A stretch of 64,000 nt of DNA from JAIQFF01 sp963725615 (lineage in GTDB: Bacteria; Acidobacteriota; Terriglobia; Terriglobales; Acidobacteriaceae): assembly GCA_963725615.1 (NCBI GenBank), contig CAVRZO010000001.1, forward strand, positions 434,001 through 498,000, written 5' to 3'. The position numbers were made by a program, and so were the translations under genes. Under the pieces are notes generated by a model. It did not search any database and was not told where the DNA came from. It saw only the letters and a program-made list of their open reading frames with translations. The number at the start of each line of letters is the position of its first letter. The stretch's first letter is position 1. Of the stretch, positions 17,414 to 25,809 are shown one piece after another.

Positions 17414-17455
17414 CCTCTTTTCCTCAGTCGAAAGGGAAAGAGGATTTCGCTTTTA
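17414..17455 (+). terminator. Expression-platform terminator of the SAM riboswitch
   Basis: CCTCTTTTCC (17414-17423) pairs with GGGAAAGAGG (17434-17443) around the loop TCAGTCGAAA. A T-rich run, ATTTCGCTTTT, follows, between the aptamer and the thrC-like gene. This fits an intrinsic terminator formed when SAM is bound. The U-run is interrupted, so termination could be moderate. Confidence 0.7.
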
Positions 17456-17506
17456 GGGCGCTTTTCAAGACGGCTCGTCCCGCGGCTACTCCAAAGCGAG
17501 TAGCTC

Positions 17507-18787
17507 ATGACCTCGGAAACACGGACATACGAATTACGTTGCCGGGAATGCGGCAAGAGCTGGGGAAACCAGCCCCGTTCCATCTGCGACGATTGTTTCT
17601 CTCCTCTCGAAGTTTTCTACGATTACGAAGCCGCGCGTGCCACATTTACCCGTGAGCGGATTGCCCAGGGACCAGCCAGCATGTGGCGCTACCGCGATCT
17701 GTTGCCTCTGCCCGCGAATTATCAGCCCACGGTTCCAGCCGGATTTACCCCGCTGCTCGAGGCGCCGCGCCTGTCTCAAAAGCTGGGAGCGAAAAGCCTC
17801 TATCTGAAGAACGACGCGGTTTGCCAGCCCTCCCTAAGCTTCAAGGACCGCGTCGTAGCAGTGGCCTTGGCTCAGGCCCGCGAGTTTGGATTCGATACGG
17901 TCTCCTGCTCGTCCACGGGAAACCTGGCGAACTCAGTTGCGGCGCAAGCCGCGCGCAACGGATTCAAGGCGGTGATTTTCATTCCCGCCGACCTCGAGCC
18001 GGCCAAGATTCTGGGCACGCAAGTCTTTGGCGCCAAGTTGATACGCATTCTGGGAAGCTACGACCAGGTCAATCGCCTGTGCTCCCAGATTGCCGATGAA
18101 CAGAATTGGGGCTTCGTCAACGTGAACCTGCGGCCGTATTACGCGGAAGGGTCGAAGACGGTTGGCTTTGAAATTGCTGAGCAGTTGGGATGGCGTCTGC
18201 CCGACAACGTCGTGTGCCCGATGGCCGGCGGGTCGTTAATCATAAAAATCAAGAAAGCATTTGAAGAACTGGTCCACCTGGGACTGGTGGAAGCCAAGCC
18301 AGTGAAATATTTCGGAGCGCAAGCTACCGGCTGCTCGCCCATTTCAACGGCGGTAAAAGCTGGGAATGTCGACATCGATCCGCAGAAGCCTTCGACCATT
18401 GCCCGGTCGTTGGCGATCGGCAATCCTGCCGATGGACACTATGCGATCAAAGTCATCACCCAGAGCGGCGGCTGGTCAGAGGATGTTTCGGATCCCGAAC
18501 TGGTCGAGTGCATCCAGTTGCTGGCGGAGACCGAAGGAGTTTTCACCGAAACCGCAGGCGGTGTGACCGTCGGCACGGCGCGCAAGCTTTTCAGCCAGGG
18601 ACGAATCTCGCCCGACGAAACCACTGTGCTCTGCATTACCGGCAACGGACTGAAGACTACCGACGCTCTCGCCGGCAAGTACCAGGCCGAAGAGCCGATC
18701 GCACCCAAGGTTGCCGAATTCAAAAAGTACATGGAGAGAACGCTGAAAGCTCCCGCGAAAGAAGTTCCGGAAACTGTGGAGGTCTAG
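17507..18787 (+). CDS. thrC: Threonine-synthase-type PLP enzyme (candidate homocysteine-forming enzyme)
   Basis: Fold type II PLP enzyme of 426 residues, by family a threonine synthase (O-phosphohomoserine to threonine). An N-terminal zinc-ribbon-like element LRCRECGKSW ... ICDDCF (about 10-31) precedes the catalytic domain. The PLP lysine lies in SLSFKDRVV (about 107-115). SCSSTGNLANS (about 130-140) forms the substrate/phosphate loop and CPMAGGSLI (about 236-244) the PLP phosphate-binding glycine loop. What is odd is the context: a SAM-I riboswitch controls it, and its stop TAG is directly followed by the GTG of a CysO/ThiS-like carrier. No hom or thrB lies nearby. A role in sulfur transfer to phosphohomoserine is therefore a real alternative to plain threonine synthesis. 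Confidence 0.85.
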   Translation: MTSETRTYELRCRECGKSWGNQPRSICDDCFSPLEVFYDYEAARATFTRERIAQGPASMWRYRDLLPLPANYQPTVPAGFTPLLEAPRLSQKLGAKSLYLKNDAVCQPSLSFKDRVVAVALAQAREFGFDTVSCSSTGNLANSVAAQAARNGFKAVIFIPADLEPAKILGTQVFGAKLIRILGSYDQVNRLCSQIADEQNWGFVNVNLRPYYAEGSKTVGFEIAEQLGWRLPDNVVCPMAGGSLIIKIKKAFEELVHLGLVEAKPVKYFGAQATGCSPISTAVKAGNVDIDPQKPSTIARSLAIGNPADGHYAIKVITQSGGWSEDVSDPELVECIQLLAETEGVFTETAGGVTVGTARKLFSQGRISPDETTVLCITGNGLKTTDALAGKYQAEEPIAPKVAEFKKYMERTLKAPAKEVPETVEV

Positions 18788-19069
18788 GTGAACATCACAG
18801 TTCAAATTCCGACCGCCCTGCGCCGGTTGACCGCGGGCAATGCGAAAGTCACATGCTCGGCAGCCAATCTGGGGGAACTGTTTACTGCGCTCGACCAGCA
18901 ATTTCCCGATCTCAAATCCCATCTGCGGGACGAGTCAGGAGAAATTCGCCGCTTCCTGAACGTGTACGTGAACGAAGAAGACATCCGCTTCCTGGGCGGC
19001 AACAAGTATGCGTTCCAGGACGGAGACGAAGTCCTGCTGGTACCATCCATCGCCGGCGGCGCAAGCTAA
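18788..19069 (+). CDS. CysO/ThiS/MoaD-type sulfur-carrier protein
   Basis: Ubiquitin-fold carrier of 93 residues that would hold sulfur as a C-terminal thiocarboxylate. The sequence follows mycobacterial CysO closely in pattern: MNITVQIPTALRRLT at the start, RRFLNVYVNEEDIRFLGG in the middle and GDEVLLVPSIAGG at the end. Unusually the diglycine is followed by Ala-Ser, so it must be trimmed by a peptidase (JAMM/Mec+ type) before activation. The start is GTG at 18788, immediately after the stop of the PLP enzyme, which implies translational coupling under the same SAM riboswitch. No adenylyltransferase or JAMM gene lies nearby in the window. Confidence 0.88.
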   Translation: MNITVQIPTALRRLTAGNAKVTCSAANLGELFTALDQQFPDLKSHLRDESGEIRRFLNVYVNEEDIRFLGGNKYAFQDGDEVLLVPSIAGGAS

Positions 19070-19071
19070 TC

Positions 19072-19251
19072 TGTCATCCTGAGTGCAGCATTGCGTTTCG
19101 CTTCGCGAAACGCAACGCGGAGTCGAAGGACCCCTACCGATTGCAATGACGATTGGGTCTGAGGGATTTCCAGCCCGGTCGGCCGACACGCCCACCCCGC
19201 CGGCTGCCGATTCAGCTATAGGGGTCCTTCTCCGCTCAGGATGACAAGAAC
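19072..19251. repeat. Dispersed repeat with TCATCCTGAG / CTCAGGATGACA ends
   Basis: TGTCATCCTGAG at the left end is complementary to CTCAGGATGACA at the right end. AGGACCCCTA and TAGGGGTCCTT pair further in, and GCGTTTCGCTTCGCGAAACGC is a perfect inner hairpin. Between the convergent carrier-protein and SelA-like genes it could also serve as a bidirectional terminator. Confidence 0.75.
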
Positions 19252-19272
19252 AGCTAAGGCCTTCTAAGAAAT

Positions 19273-20574
19273 TCACGCCCGCTGGCTGAAGGCCGCGCGA
19301 ATGCGCTGGCCCACGATCGCGTCTTCGCCGGGCTGCAACATCCATACTCCCACCACGAGCGTGTTTGCGTCCGCTGGAATGCCCTGGTTGGGCTTTTGGC
19401 CGGTGTTCGGGTTCAGTTCAATCGAAGGGTTCCCGCTACGCAAAGCGGCGACGATCTGGCCGGTGGTGACTCCAGTGACTGCCGGGTCGAAGCGTATGAG
19501 GAGATGCGGAACGTGGTTGGCGATCTTCGGAACCACCGTCTCTGTGGTGACTGAAGGGATACCCTTCACAGCCACGGCGATGAGATCGACTCTCTTCTGA
19601 TAGTCGCCTTGCATGGACTCTTCCGTGTGCGAGAGAACCCAGTCGACCGCCGCGACCATGCCCACAATCTGCTCCTTGGCTACTTTCATGCCGCGGCCGA
19701 TTCCCTCTTCCGGATTGTTGTTCTCATGGGCAAGGTCGGTCAGACTCTTTCTGCCGAGGAGCAAGCCTGCGTTTTGTGGACCGCGCATCCCCTTGCCCCC
19801 GGAGAACGCCACCAGGTCAAAGCCCATGGCAGTGTACTTCCACAGATTCGAAATCGGTGGCATGTCGGCGGCGGCGTCCAGGTGGCACGGAATCTTGTAC
19901 TCGTGCGCTACCCGCAGCCACTCTTCTCGACCGATCTGCGCACTGCCTGCGATTCCAACCTCGTCTTCCGCAGCGTTAAAAAAATTTGTCATCACCGCAT
20001 TGCCTGCGCCGCACGCGCGCTTATAGTCGTCGAGCGTGACGACTTCCGTCACCCGCGCTCCGCAGAGATACATGGCGCGGTCATACCCATAGCGGTGCGC
20101 ACGTTGCACGATGACCTGATTCTTCATGCCGTCAATGGCCTGCGGCATGTCCAAGACATTGCATCTGTTTGCCTGCTGCATGCAGGCGGCCGTGGCCAGG
20201 CTGATGGCTCCCGAGGCCCCCGAAGTCACGATCGCCCCCTCGCACTTGAGGCGCTGAGCTACATACTCGCCTGCTTTTCGCTGCAGATCGTGCAGCCTCA
20301 CAGGATGAAGTGCAGCCTTCTGCACCGCAGCCAGAACCTCAGGGGGCATGCAGGCAGCCGTCAGCGTGGTATAGGTGCCGGCGGCGTTGATAATCGGCGC
20401 GACGCCGAGCTTCGCATAGTAGTCCTCACCATCTGGCGATGTGGCCGGCGATGAAAGGGTCTTAGCGGACGAAACCAAAGGTGCCGAGCCCAGGACTACA
20501 GTGAGCGAGCTGGCCCAGCGAACGAAACGGCGGCGGGACAGAAATCCTGCTGTAGATTCATTCGATGCTGACAT
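19273..20574 (-). CDS. SelA-like PLP-dependent protein with twin-arginine signal
   Basis: Member of the SelA / D-glucosaminate-6-phosphate ammonia-lyase (DgaE) family, fold type I. It has 433 residues from the ATG at 20574, which has a clear AGGAGTGA Shine-Dalgarno; the longer upstream frame is not protein-like. The N-terminus LSRRRFVRWASSLTVVLGSAP is a Tat signal, so a folded, cofactor-loaded enzyme would be exported, unlike true SelA. Family motifs include GVAPIINAAGTYTTLTAA (about 52-69), the PLP-site region FSGGKGMRGPQNAGLLLG with the Schiff-base lysine and HLDAAADMPP. No selenocysteine genes are nearby. The substrate is unknown; an amino sugar or amino acid lyase/racemase reaction is plausible. 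Confidence 0.82.
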   Translation of the reverse strand: MSASNESTAGFLSRRRFVRWASSLTVVLGSAPLVSSAKTLSSPATSPDGEDYYAKLGVAPIINAAGTYTTLTAACMPPEVLAAVQKAALHPVRLHDLQRKAGEYVAQRLKCEGAIVTSGASGAISLATAACMQQANRCNVLDMPQAIDGMKNQVIVQRAHRYGYDRAMYLCGARVTEVVTLDDYKRACGAGNAVMTNFFNAAEDEVGIAGSAQIGREEWLRVAHEYKIPCHLDAAADMPPISNLWKYTAMGFDLVAFSGGKGMRGPQNAGLLLGRKSLTDLAHENNNPEEGIGRGMKVAKEQIVGMVAAVDWVLSHTEESMQGDYQKRVDLIAVAVKGIPSVTTETVVPKIANHVPHLLIRFDPAVTGVTTGQIVAALRSGNPSIELNPNTGQKPNQGIPADANTLVVGVWMLQPGEDAIVGQRIRAAFSQRA

Positions 20575-20606
20575 GCGGGTCACTCCTGATGTCAAGAAAG
20601 TTGCAA

Positions 20607-21578
20607 TCAATCCGCCCAAGGTTCGGGTTTTCGATCCCAACGGTGTTCCTTCAATTTGCGGAGTAGCGCGGCGTCCAGCGGTCCCGCATCGCTGGCCGCA
20701 ATGTTCTGCCGCACATGCTCCGCCTTCCTCATGCCAACGATGATCGTGCTCACTGCGGGGAAGGAGAGAATGTAGCGCAGCGCCATCTGCGGCAGCGTGA
20801 GACCCGCCGGCAGCATTGCCTTTAACTTCTCCACCCTCTCGATCGTCGGCGGAAGGTTCTTGGGGCCGAAGTACATCGCACGCCAGTCGCCCTTGGGAAA
20901 TTTTGTCTCCAGCGTCATCTTCCCGCCCAGGCTGCCTTCGTCGAGTGGCACGCGGGCGATCACTCCAATATTCAATTCCTCGCAAACCGGAAAGAGTTTG
21001 TCCTCTGGCGCCTGATCGAAAATGTTGTGGATGACCTGTACCGCGTCCACCAGTCCGGTGCGCAAAGCCTTGAGGCCATTCTCAGGCTCCCAGCGATTGA
21101 GGCTGAGACCGAAATGGCGAATAATCCCGTCACGCCGGAGCTTCTCGACCGTGTTGCGAAATTCAGGTTCGTCGGTCCAGCTATCGTCCCAAACATGAAA
21201 TTGCAGCAGATCGATCGAGTCGGTCTGAAGCTTTTTCCGGATCAGGTCGGCGTGCTTGAAAACATGGTCCGCCGGAAAAACATCCTGATACTTGTATGAA
21301 GACCGCGCCGGCCACTTTCGATTCATAGGCGGAATCTTGGAGGCCGCGTACAAACGCTTCTTGGAATTCTTGGACAGAATCTGGCCCAGCAGGCCATCGC
21401 TCTTGCCCTCGCCGTAAGCCCATGCGGTGTCGAAGAAATTGCAGCCCATATCGGTGGCCAGCTGCAAAGCGTCCAGTGACTCGCGGTCGTCGGAGCCGCT
21501 CCATCCGCTCATTCCCCAGAGTCCGTGCGCCATCTCGCTGACTTCAAAACCGGTGCGGCCGAGCTTCCGGTATTTCAT
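20607..21578 (-). CDS. Aldo/keto reductase
   Basis: NAD(P)H-dependent oxidoreductase with a TIM-barrel fold, 323 residues. The family tetrad is visible as D50, Y55 (FFDTAWAYGEG), K81 (AASKI) and H128 (LLQFHVW). The sugar-reductase-type segment IIVGMRKAEHVRQNI near the C-terminus is the cofactor-binding signature. It starts at ATG 21578 with GGGG a few bases upstream, and ends 33 bp before the SelA-like gene, so the two probably share a transcript. It is divergent from the TetR operon across 120 bp. The substrate cannot be predicted. Confidence 0.88.
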   Translation of the reverse strand: MKYRKLGRTGFEVSEMAHGLWGMSGWSGSDDRESLDALQLATDMGCNFFDTAWAYGEGKSDGLLGQILSKNSKKRLYAASKIPPMNRKWPARSSYKYQDVFPADHVFKHADLIRKKLQTDSIDLLQFHVWDDSWTDEPEFRNTVEKLRRDGIIRHFGLSLNRWEPENGLKALRTGLVDAVQVIHNIFDQAPEDKLFPVCEELNIGVIARVPLDEGSLGGKMTLETKFPKGDWRAMYFGPKNLPPTIERVEKLKAMLPAGLTLPQMALRYILSFPAVSTIIVGMRKAEHVRQNIAASDAGPLDAALLRKLKEHRWDRKPEPWAD

Positions 21579-21667
21579 GGTCCCCCTCAGGTGATCTAAG
21601 CCTCTTCGATTGTATTTGTTACAGGCGAAAAAATGTATTGTGCAGTGCCCGCAGCCAGTGTATCATC

Positions 21668-21685
21668 TAACTAACTGGTTAATTA
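21668..21685. promoter_or_regulatory. Operator-like inverted repeat in front of the TetR efflux operon
   Basis: TAACTAACTGGTTAATTA consists of 8-bp half-sites TAACTAAC and GTTAATTA around TG, with seven of eight positions complementary. It ends 13 bp before the TetR start codon. The size and position fit an autoregulatory TetR operator, overlapping the divergent promoter region shared with the aldo/keto reductase. Confidence 0.6.
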
Positions 21686-21698
21686 ATACGAGGCCAGT

Positions 21699-22379
21699 AT
21701 GAAAGCCACTCTTTCCAAACCGCGCCTGGGCTCCCGCGGCCGCCCCGAAGAAAGCCGGGCTGCCATCCTGCAGGCTGCCGTCCGTGAATTCTCCCGTGAA
21801 GGCGTGGCCGGGGCGCGCACCGACGCCATCGCGCGCGCTGCCGGCGTCAATAAGGCCCTGCTTTATTACTATTTCAAGGACAAGGAAACACTTTACGGCG
21901 CGGTACTGGACCAGGTCTTCGGAGGATTGAGGGCGAGCATCGAACAGGCGCTGTCCAGCGATCTCCCGCCGCGGGAGAAGTTGCTGGCCTACGTGGGTGC
22001 GCACTTCGATTACATCGCCAGTCATCCGCTTTACCCCAGAATCACACAGAGTGAAATGATGCGTGCGGCTCGCGGCAAAGCGCCGCACCTGCAGCGCATT
22101 GCGAAGCAATACCTGGTCCCGGTGTTCGGCAGGGTTGCATCCGTGATCGAGGAAGGCCAGGCTTTGGGTGACTTCCGCCCTGTGGATCCGATGCACTTCG
22201 TTCCCTCCATGATCGCAGTCATCGTGTTTCATTTCATCAACGCGCCGGTTCTGCGCATGGTCAGAGGGATCGATCCCCTGGCGCCGGAATTGGTGGCCGC
22301 CCGGCGGGCTGCGGTGATGGATTTTATCTCGGCGGCATTGTTCACTCAGGAAGCGAAAGCCAAAGGAGAGCGAAAGTGA
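21699..22379 (+). CDS. TetR-family transcriptional regulator (CecR/YbiH-like)
   Basis: Predicted repressor of 226 residues. The N-terminal helix-turn-helix is at about 20-65 (AILQAAVREFSREGVAGAR, AIARAAGVNKALLYYYFKDKE). The C-terminal ligand-binding domain resembles the DUF1956/TetR_C type. It starts at ATG 21699 after GAGG and overlaps the next gene by 4 bp (GTGA), so regulator and pump are translationally coupled. An 18-bp inverted repeat just upstream is the likely autoregulatory site. The gene order is that of ybiH-ybhGFSR-like efflux operons, which suggests induction by a drug-like or hydrophobic molecule. Confidence 0.92.
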   Translation: MKATLSKPRLGSRGRPEESRAAILQAAVREFSREGVAGARTDAIARAAGVNKALLYYYFKDKETLYGAVLDQVFGGLRASIEQALSSDLPPREKLLAYVGAHFDYIASHPLYPRITQSEMMRAARGKAPHLQRIAKQYLVPVFGRVASVIEEGQALGDFRPVDPMHFVPSMIAVIVFHFINAPVLRMVRGIDPLAPELVAARRAAVMDFISAALFTQEAKAKGERK

Positions 22380-23476
22380 ACCCGCGCAATAAATTTCTCA
22401 TCGTTCTCGGGGTCATACTGGCAGCGGCGACGGCCTACTATTTTGCTTCGACACCGCGCTCCAGCGACCTGGTGCTGATCGGTACCGTGGATGCCAATCA
22501 GATCATCGTGAGTCCCCAGATGCAGGGCCGGATTTCCAAGTTGCTGGTCGACGAAGGCACGCAAGTCAAACAGGGAGACCTGATCGCGATTCTTGATCCT
22601 TCGGAACTGGAAGCCGAAGCCCGCGCGGCCGCGGCCATGATTGATAGTCTGCGTTCGCAAGTCTCAGCCACGCAGGCCACCAGCGCTGCGACCCACGGTT
22701 CGACTTCGAGCAACGTGGTAAATGCGCAGTCGAGACTGCAATCCGTTCGCGCCCAGTTGCTGCAGGCGGAGGCCATGCTTCAGCGGACCGAAAGCGACAG
22801 CCGCCGCATGATTGAGCTGGCCAAACAGGGCGTTGCGTCCGATCAGGATCGGGTGCAGGCGGAAAGCAATTTGAAGGCGCAGGCGGCGACGGTACAGTCC
22901 CTGAAAGACCAGGTCAGCGCAGCCGATGCGGACCTGAACACCGCGATCGCAAATACTCACCAGGCCCATGCGGCTGCGAGTACGGTGCAATCGACGCGCG
23001 GACAACTGGCCAACGCCGAGGCCCAGCTCAAAGAAGCTGAAGTCCGCCTGGGCTACACCAAGATCTACGCGCCGGTAAATGGCACCGTGTCGGTGCGTGC
23101 CGCCCGCGAAGGCGAGGTCCTCACCGCGGGGCAACCCATCATCACTCTCGTGGATTTGAGCGATACCTGGGTGCGCGCCGCCATTCCGGAAACAGAGTCT
23201 GACCACATCGGTCTGGGCGACACGCTGCGCATTCGCCTGCCCGGCGGCACTGTCACTTCCGGCAAAGTTTTCTTCAAGGCTCCAGAGGCTGATTTCGCCA
23301 CCCAGCGCGATGTAAGCCGGCGCAAACGCGATATCAGGACCATCGTGCTCAAGGTTCGGCTGGACAATCCCAAAGACGCATACGTGCCGGGTATGACCGC
23401 GGAGGTCCTGGTTTCGCAGGATCAGCTCAAGGCGACGGCCGCCAACGCCGGTGCAGGCGTGGAGAAACAGCAGTGA
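22376..23476 (+). CDS. HlyD-family periplasmic adaptor (membrane fusion protein)
   Basis: Adaptor subunit of an ABC efflux system, 366 residues, GTG start at 22376 overlapping the TetR stop. One N-terminal transmembrane segment (about 6-24) anchors it in the inner membrane. A lipoyl half-domain follows (VSPQMQGRISKLLVDEGTQVKQGDLIAILD, about 42-72), then a long alpha-helical hairpin (about 75-215, many Ala/Gln/Glu). The second lipoyl half and beta-barrel complete it (TKIYAPVNGTVSVRAAREGEVLTAGQPIITLV, about 225-257). It matches YbhG/HlyD_D23 organisation. It would link the pump encoded by the next two genes to an outer-membrane channel, which is not encoded here. Confidence 0.92.
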   Translation: MNPRNKFLIVLGVILAAATAYYFASTPRSSDLVLIGTVDANQIIVSPQMQGRISKLLVDEGTQVKQGDLIAILDPSELEAEARAAAAMIDSLRSQVSATQATSAATHGSTSSNVVNAQSRLQSVRAQLLQAEAMLQRTESDSRRMIELAKQGVASDQDRVQAESNLKAQAATVQSLKDQVSAADADLNTAIANTHQAHAAASTVQSTRGQLANAEAQLKEAEVRLGYTKIYAPVNGTVSVRAAREGEVLTAGQPIITLVDLSDTWVRAAIPETESDHIGLGDTLRIRLPGGTVTSGKVFFKAPEADFATQRDVSRRKRDIRTIVLKVRLDNPKDAYVPGMTAEVLVSQDQLKATAANAGAGVEKQQ

Positions 23477-24562
23477 GTGCAAATCATGGTTGCTGACTTC
23501 AAACCGAATGGCGCATCCGGCGCACGCGCGCCCGCGACGGATGGGCGCGCCAAGCCGATCGACCCGGGCAACGCCATCGAAGTGGACCACATCGTCAAGA
23601 AGTTTGGTGACTTCACCGCTGTTAATGACGTCACCTTCAACGTGAAGGAGGAAGAAATCTTCGGGCTGCTGGGTCCAAACGGAGCGGGGAAATCCACGCT
23701 GATCCGCATGATGACCACGCTCATCCCGATCACCGCCGGAGCCGCCCGCGTTGCCGGACACGATGTCACCAAGGACCCCGACGGGGTTCGCCGGACGATC
23801 GGCGTAATTCCTCAAGCCCTGACCAGCGATCTTGATCTGACCATCGAGGAGAACCTCAACATCTACGCCAAGCTCTACGAAGTGCCCGCCCAAAAGCGAA
23901 AAGCCGCAATTGACGAGTTGCTGGAACTCGTGGACCTGACCAAGTGGCGTGGGGCACAAACCAAGACACTCTCCGGCGGAATGCGGCGGCGATTGGAGAT
24001 TGCGCGCGGCCTGGTGCACAGCCCACGAATATTTTTTCTGGATGAACCGACCACCGGCCTCGATCCCGTTTCCCGGGTTGCGGTGTGGGAGATGCTCACC
24101 AACATCAAGTCGCACCGCCAGCTCACTATTCTGATCACCACGCACTACATGGACGAGGCCGACCGGTTGTGCGACCGCATCGCTATCGTGGACCACGGCA
24201 AACTAGTCGCGCTCGACACGCCGCCCGCACTGAAAGCCAGCGTGCCGGGCTCCAACGTGATTGAAGCGCAATTCGAAAACGCTCCCGCGGATTGGGAGAA
24301 AAGTTTGCACGGACTGAATGGCGTCACGTCGGTGCAGCATGAGGGCGCCGGCATGTACCGCGTGCTGACCGGCGACGGATCGCGTACCACCACCGAACTG
24401 GTGGAAACCGCGGTGCATGCCGGAGTCACGGTGAAATCGCTATCAGTGCAAAACACCAGCCTGGACGACGTTTTCGTCCATTACACGGGAAGGCAGTTGC
24501 GCGACGAACTGGTGAAAGCGTACAGCTTCGTCATGCCTCCCAGACCAGGAACGCAGTCATGA
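23477..24562 (+). CDS. ABC transporter ATP-binding protein (drug/polysaccharide efflux type)
   Basis: ATPase of the efflux pump, 361 residues from GTG 23477; an ATG at 23486 is an equally good start. Walker A GPNGAGKST 66-74, signature LSGGMRRRLEIARGL, Walker B FFLDEPTTGLDP and the H-loop histidine in LITTHYMDEADRLC are intact. The C-terminal extension after about 245 is the DUF4162-type domain of DrrA/CcmA-like exporters. It overlaps the downstream permease by ATGA and follows the HlyD gene directly. It is homologous to one ATPase half of YbhF; unlike YbhF it has only one nucleotide-binding domain, so it should act as a dimer. Confidence 0.94.
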   Translation: MQIMVADFKPNGASGARAPATDGRAKPIDPGNAIEVDHIVKKFGDFTAVNDVTFNVKEEEIFGLLGPNGAGKSTLIRMMTTLIPITAGAARVAGHDVTKDPDGVRRTIGVIPQALTSDLDLTIEENLNIYAKLYEVPAQKRKAAIDELLELVDLTKWRGAQTKTLSGGMRRRLEIARGLVHSPRIFFLDEPTTGLDPVSRVAVWEMLTNIKSHRQLTILITTHYMDEADRLCDRIAIVDHGKLVALDTPPALKASVPGSNVIEAQFENAPADWEKSLHGLNGVTSVQHEGAGMYRVLTGDGSRTTTELVETAVHAGVTVKSLSVQNTSLDDVFVHYTGRQLRDELVKAYSFVMPPRPGTQS

Positions 24563-25671
24563 ACCGGATGTTGGCGATTGTCGAACGCGAGATGCGGAAA
24601 TTTTTCCGTTCCCCGGCACTGATGTTTGTTTCGATGGTCTTCCCGCTAGTGCAACTGATCGTGCTGGGAAATGCCTTCGGCGGCAAGATACGCGATGCGC
24701 GTTTGGGCCTGGTAGATCAGGATGGCGGAACCCAGGCGCTGAAAATACGGGAGGCCTTCGATTCGGTCCGCGCCAACATGCGCACCTTCGAGCCCATTTA
24801 TTACACTGATCCCAAGCAGGCGATGGAAGACGTGCGCAACGGGAAGCTCGAAGGCGCGGTCATTATCCCTCCTCAATATTCCCGGAAGGTCTACGAACAG
24901 GACAAGCCGCAAATCGCCCTGGTGGTGGACAACAGCGACAATTTCATGAGCGCCGCGCTTGAAGATGAGCTCGGTCAGATTACAAACGCCCTGAACAATC
25001 CCACGGTCGAGCCGCGTCTTTTGCAGAAAACCGTTCTGCAGATCGTTGAACTGTATCCTTACATTGAGTACATGAAATTTCTGCTGCCGGGCTCGATCAC
25101 GCTGGCGATATTCATGTCGGTCATGATTGGCGGCGGCATGCTTTACATCGACGACAAGGCCCGCGGGGTCCATGAAGGCTACCTGGTGACGCCCATCACC
25201 AAGGCTGAACTTGTCCTGGGTCTGAACGCGGCCAGCGTGGTGAAGGCGGTGATGGTGGGAGTGGTCATCACGGTAGTGGGCTGTTTGCTGGCCGGGGTGG
25301 GCACACTATTCAGCTTCTCGACCGCACTGGGCTTGCTTCTGATGATCATGCTGACGGCGGCTGCCTTGAACACGATGATGTTTCTGCTGGTCGTCCGCGT
25401 CGATGATCCGCTGGTGCCGAGAGCGATTTTCGGGATCTTGAATACGCTGCTGTTTTTCCCCAGCGGCGCGGTCTATCCCATCCAGGCGTTTCCGTGGTGG
25501 CTACGCGGCATCGCCAAAGTAGATCCATTCACCTTCGCAGTCCACGGTTTCAAGACTCTGCTGCTGAAAGAAGCAGGATTGTCCGCCATCGTCCCGGACA
25601 TCATTTACCTGTCGCTCTTCGCGGTAGTTGCGCTAAGTATCGCAACCCCTCTGTTCAAACGAACCCTATAG
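24559..25671 (+). CDS. ABC-2 type permease
   Basis: Membrane subunit of the efflux pump, 370 residues. An N-terminal hydrophobic helix (about 20-42, MFVSMVFPLVQLIVLGNAFGG) is followed by a large extracytoplasmic domain (about 45-175) and five or six C-terminal helices, as in YbhS/YbhR and NodJ-like permeases. The ATG overlaps the ATPase stop by 4 bp. Only one permease gene is present, where E. coli ybh has two, so the pump is probably a homodimer. A hairpin repeat begins 9 bp after the stop and may end the transcript. Confidence 0.92.
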   Translation: MNRMLAIVEREMRKFFRSPALMFVSMVFPLVQLIVLGNAFGGKIRDARLGLVDQDGGTQALKIREAFDSVRANMRTFEPIYYTDPKQAMEDVRNGKLEGAVIIPPQYSRKVYEQDKPQIALVVDNSDNFMSAALEDELGQITNALNNPTVEPRLLQKTVLQIVELYPYIEYMKFLLPGSITLAIFMSVMIGGGMLYIDDKARGVHEGYLVTPITKAELVLGLNAASVVKAVMVGVVITVVGCLLAGVGTLFSFSTALGLLLMIMLTAAALNTMMFLLVVRVDDPLVPRAIFGILNTLLFFPSGAVYPIQAFPWWLRGIAKVDPFTFAVHGFKTLLLKEAGLSAIVPDIIYLSLFAVVALSIATPLFKRTL

Positions 25672-25680
25672 GGAAGTGAA

Positions 25681-25756
25681 TGTGTGGTCGCGGGCGACTC
25701 GCCCGCGGCTTTTGACTGACTTTGCAGTCCTCGCGGGCGAGTCGCCCGCGACCACA
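25681..25756. repeat. TGTGGTCGCGGGCGA hairpin repeat, copy 1
   Basis: TGTGGTCGCGGGCGACTCGC and GCGAGTCGCCCGCGACCACA are near-perfect complements around a TTTGACT-containing loop. Copies 2 and 3 lie at 46920-46988 and 51078-51154 with the same arms and variable loops. Confidence 0.9.
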
Positions 25757-25809
25757 CCAGCAAAGGGAACTTTTACCTCTGTCCCGAAGTCTATTATGCT
25801 TAGACAACC

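Noticed and set aside
22664..24196. 510-codon minus-strand frame over the efflux operon
   Set aside because: Antisense to HlyD and the ABC ATPase, which have full motifs.
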